From Lentzea nigeriaca (GTDB lineage: Bacteria; Actinomycetota; Actinomycetes; Mycobacteriales; Pseudonocardiaceae): a stretch of 64,000 nucleotides of DNA. Location: assembly GCF_016907955.1 (NCBI RefSeq), contig NZ_JAFBCX010000010.1:186001-250000 (forward strand), read 5' to 3'. A model generated the notes under the pieces. That model searched no databases. It was not told the DNA's origin and saw only the letters and a program-made list of their open reading frames with translations. The translations under genes and the position numbers were made by a program. Positions within the stretch are counted from its first letter, which is position 1, and each line of letters begins with the position of its first letter. Shown one piece after another: positions 63,044 through 64,000 of this stretch.

Positions 63044-64000
63044 TGGACACCCTGAAGTGCCCGGAGTGCTTCGCGCCCGTGGCGCCGGAAGACCGGTTCT
63101 GCGAGGCGTGCGGGCGCAACCTGCTGGTCCGCCGCACGCCGCTGGGCGGGCCGACCGGGCCCGCGCAGGCTTCGTGCATCCTGTGCGGCTCGCCGGACAT
63201 CGACGACGAGGACTACTGCACCCAGTGCGGGCGGCACCAGCCGTCGGCGCGTGACCGGGTCGAGTACACCCTCGGCGCGGTGTCGGGTGTGTCGGACCGG
63301 GGCAAGCGGCGGGCACGCAACGAGGACTCGATGGCGTTCGGGCACGTCGCGGGCAAGGGTGCCGCCGCCGTCGTCTGCGACGGTGTGGCGTCGTCCGAAC
63401 GCGCTGAGCAGGCGTCGCAGGCCGCTGCCGACGCGGCGGTGGACGTGCTGCTGAACGCGTTGATCGACTCCGCCGACGCCGAGCAGGCGATGGTCGACGC
63501 CGTCTCGGCCTCGTGCTTCGCGGTCGAGCAGCTGGTGGAGAACGAGCCGGTCGAGGCGGGTGGCCGGGGTGTCGCACCGTCGTGCACGTTCGTGTCGGTG
63601 CTGGTCACCGAGAACTCGGCGACGATCGGCTGGGTCGGCGACTCACGGGCGTACTGGTTGTCCGAGGAGGGCTCCAAGCAGCTCACGACCGACGACACGT
63701 GGGCGGCGCAGCTGGTCGCGGAGGGTGTGCTGACCGAGGAGCAGGCGCGCACGGACCGGCGGGCGCACGTGCTGTCGCGGTGGATCGGCGCGGACGCCGG
63801 GCAGGTGGTCCCGCAGGTCGTGACGCTGAAGCCGACCTCGCCGGGTGTGTTCCTGCTGTGCTCGGACGGGCTGCACAACTACCGGCCGCAGCCGGAGGAC
63901 CTGCAGCCGTTGCTGCCGTGCGGGCCGGAGGAGTTCGTGAAGGTCGCCCTCGAAGCAGGTGGCCACGACAACATCACGGTCGTGCTGGTGCCGTTCGCCC
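63043..64000 (+). CDS. PP2C-family Ser/Thr phosphatase with N-terminal zinc ribbons, partial at window end
   Basis: The start ATG 63043 overlaps the pknG stop (TGATG). The visible 319 residues run to the window edge. The N-terminus has two zinc ribbons: LKCPECFAPVAPEDRFCEACG and SCILCGSPDIDDEDYCTQCG. The PP2C domain follows from about 72: SGVSDRGKRRARNEDSMAF (motif with RNED), VVCDGVASS (metal Asp), IGWVGDSRAYWL, LLCSDGLHNY and GGHDNITVVLV, all metal-coordination motifs present. It is probably the phosphatase that reverses PknG signalling, inferred from coupling. The C-terminus is not seen. Confidence 0.94.
   Translation, partial: MDTLKCPECFAPVAPEDRFCEACGRNLLVRRTPLGGPTGPAQASCILCGSPDIDDEDYCTQCGRHQPSARDRVEYTLGAVSGVSDRGKRRARNEDSMAFGHVAGKGAAAVVCDGVASSERAEQASQAAADAAVDVLLNALIDSADAEQAMVDAVSASCFAVEQLVENEPVEAGGRGVAPSCTFVSVLVTENSATIGWVGDSRAYWLSEEGSKQLTTDDTWAAQLVAEGVLTEEQARTDRRAHVLSRWIGADAGQVVPQVVTLKPTSPGVFLLCSDGLHNYRPQPEDLQPLLPCGPEEFVKVALEAGGHDNITVVLVPFA

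Overview
This 64 kb window comes from a high-GC actinomycete chromosome. The evidence is codon third positions that are almost all G/C, many GTG starts, dense ATGA/GTGA stop-start overlaps, and gene families typical of actinomycetes: XRE-DUF397 pairs, ECF42 sigma factors with YCII/DGPF partners, the glnX-glnH-pknG operon, and NACHT proteins with short N-terminal motifs. The overall flavour suggests Pseudonocardiales (Lentzea/Saccharothrix-like), but this is inference from gene content only. No tRNA, rRNA, insertion sequence or CRISPR array was seen.

Layout. 0-6.2 kb: end of a secreted P-domain protein, a TetR-controlled FAD monooxygenase with a duplicated operator, a divergent SDR/XRE-MmyB pair, an alpha/beta hydrolase, a small secreted protein and a Cys-rich pentapeptide-repeat protein. 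6.2-9.0 kb: an unusual module of a zinc-finger coiled-coil protein translationally coupled to a tyrosine recombinase, preceded by an AT-richer region with nested inverted repeats. 9.0-13.3 kb: a three-subunit molybdenum hydroxylase (PaoABC-like aldehyde oxidoreductase) with a divergent TetR gene and two operator-like palindromes. 13.3-18.6 kb: an M20 peptidase divergent from an Lrp regulator, a TetR gene, an FBP-domain protein, a decayed sigma factor gene with its surviving partner, and an ArsR operon with two SRPBCC proteins. 18.6-24.1 kb: an M4 protease, then a convergent pair (Sel1-repeat protein and NACHT NTPase) that share a short N-terminal motif, then an XRE-DUF397 pair. 24.2-33.8 kb: a RibD-like reductase/YCII/ECF42 operon, a DsbA-VKOR disulfide operon, a DeoR-HAD pair divergent from an MFS exporter, and RraA-like, DinB-like, VOC and YCII enzymes. 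33.8-37.0 kb: a 1050-residue secreted subtilisin. 37.0-44.9 kb: a racemase, an AraC regulator, a frameshifted LysE exporter, a second ECF42 module, a TetR-NmrA operon followed by a HAD remnant, and a general-stress-type membrane protein. 44.9-54 kb: NAT, GNAT, a DHA2-type MFS pump, an ECF sigma factor with a membrane-anchored partner, tiny zinc-knuckle ORFs, an SDR, DUF2087 and WYL regulators. 53.3-58.5 kb: an SNF2 helicase-SWIM-acetyltransferase-DUF3626 operon with a divergent TetR gene and operator. 58.7-64 kb: glnX-glnH-pknG followed by a zinc-ribbon PP2C phosphatase that runs off the window.

How it fits together. Most of the window is a series of small self-regulated modules: a regulator next to, or divergent from, one to four target genes, with a palindrome in the shared promoter. 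The 3' end is a conserved housekeeping signalling operon in which extracellular amino-acid sensing (GlnH/GlnX) is thought to feed the soluble kinase PknG, with a cognate phosphatase coupled downstream. The main signs of gene decay are the sigma gene near 16.6 kb, the LysE gene at 40.0 kb and the HAD remnant at 41.8 kb. The parts most likely to hold poorly described biology are the NACHT/Sel1 pair (19.7-22.8 kb) and the coiled-coil/recombinase module (6.5-9.0 kb).
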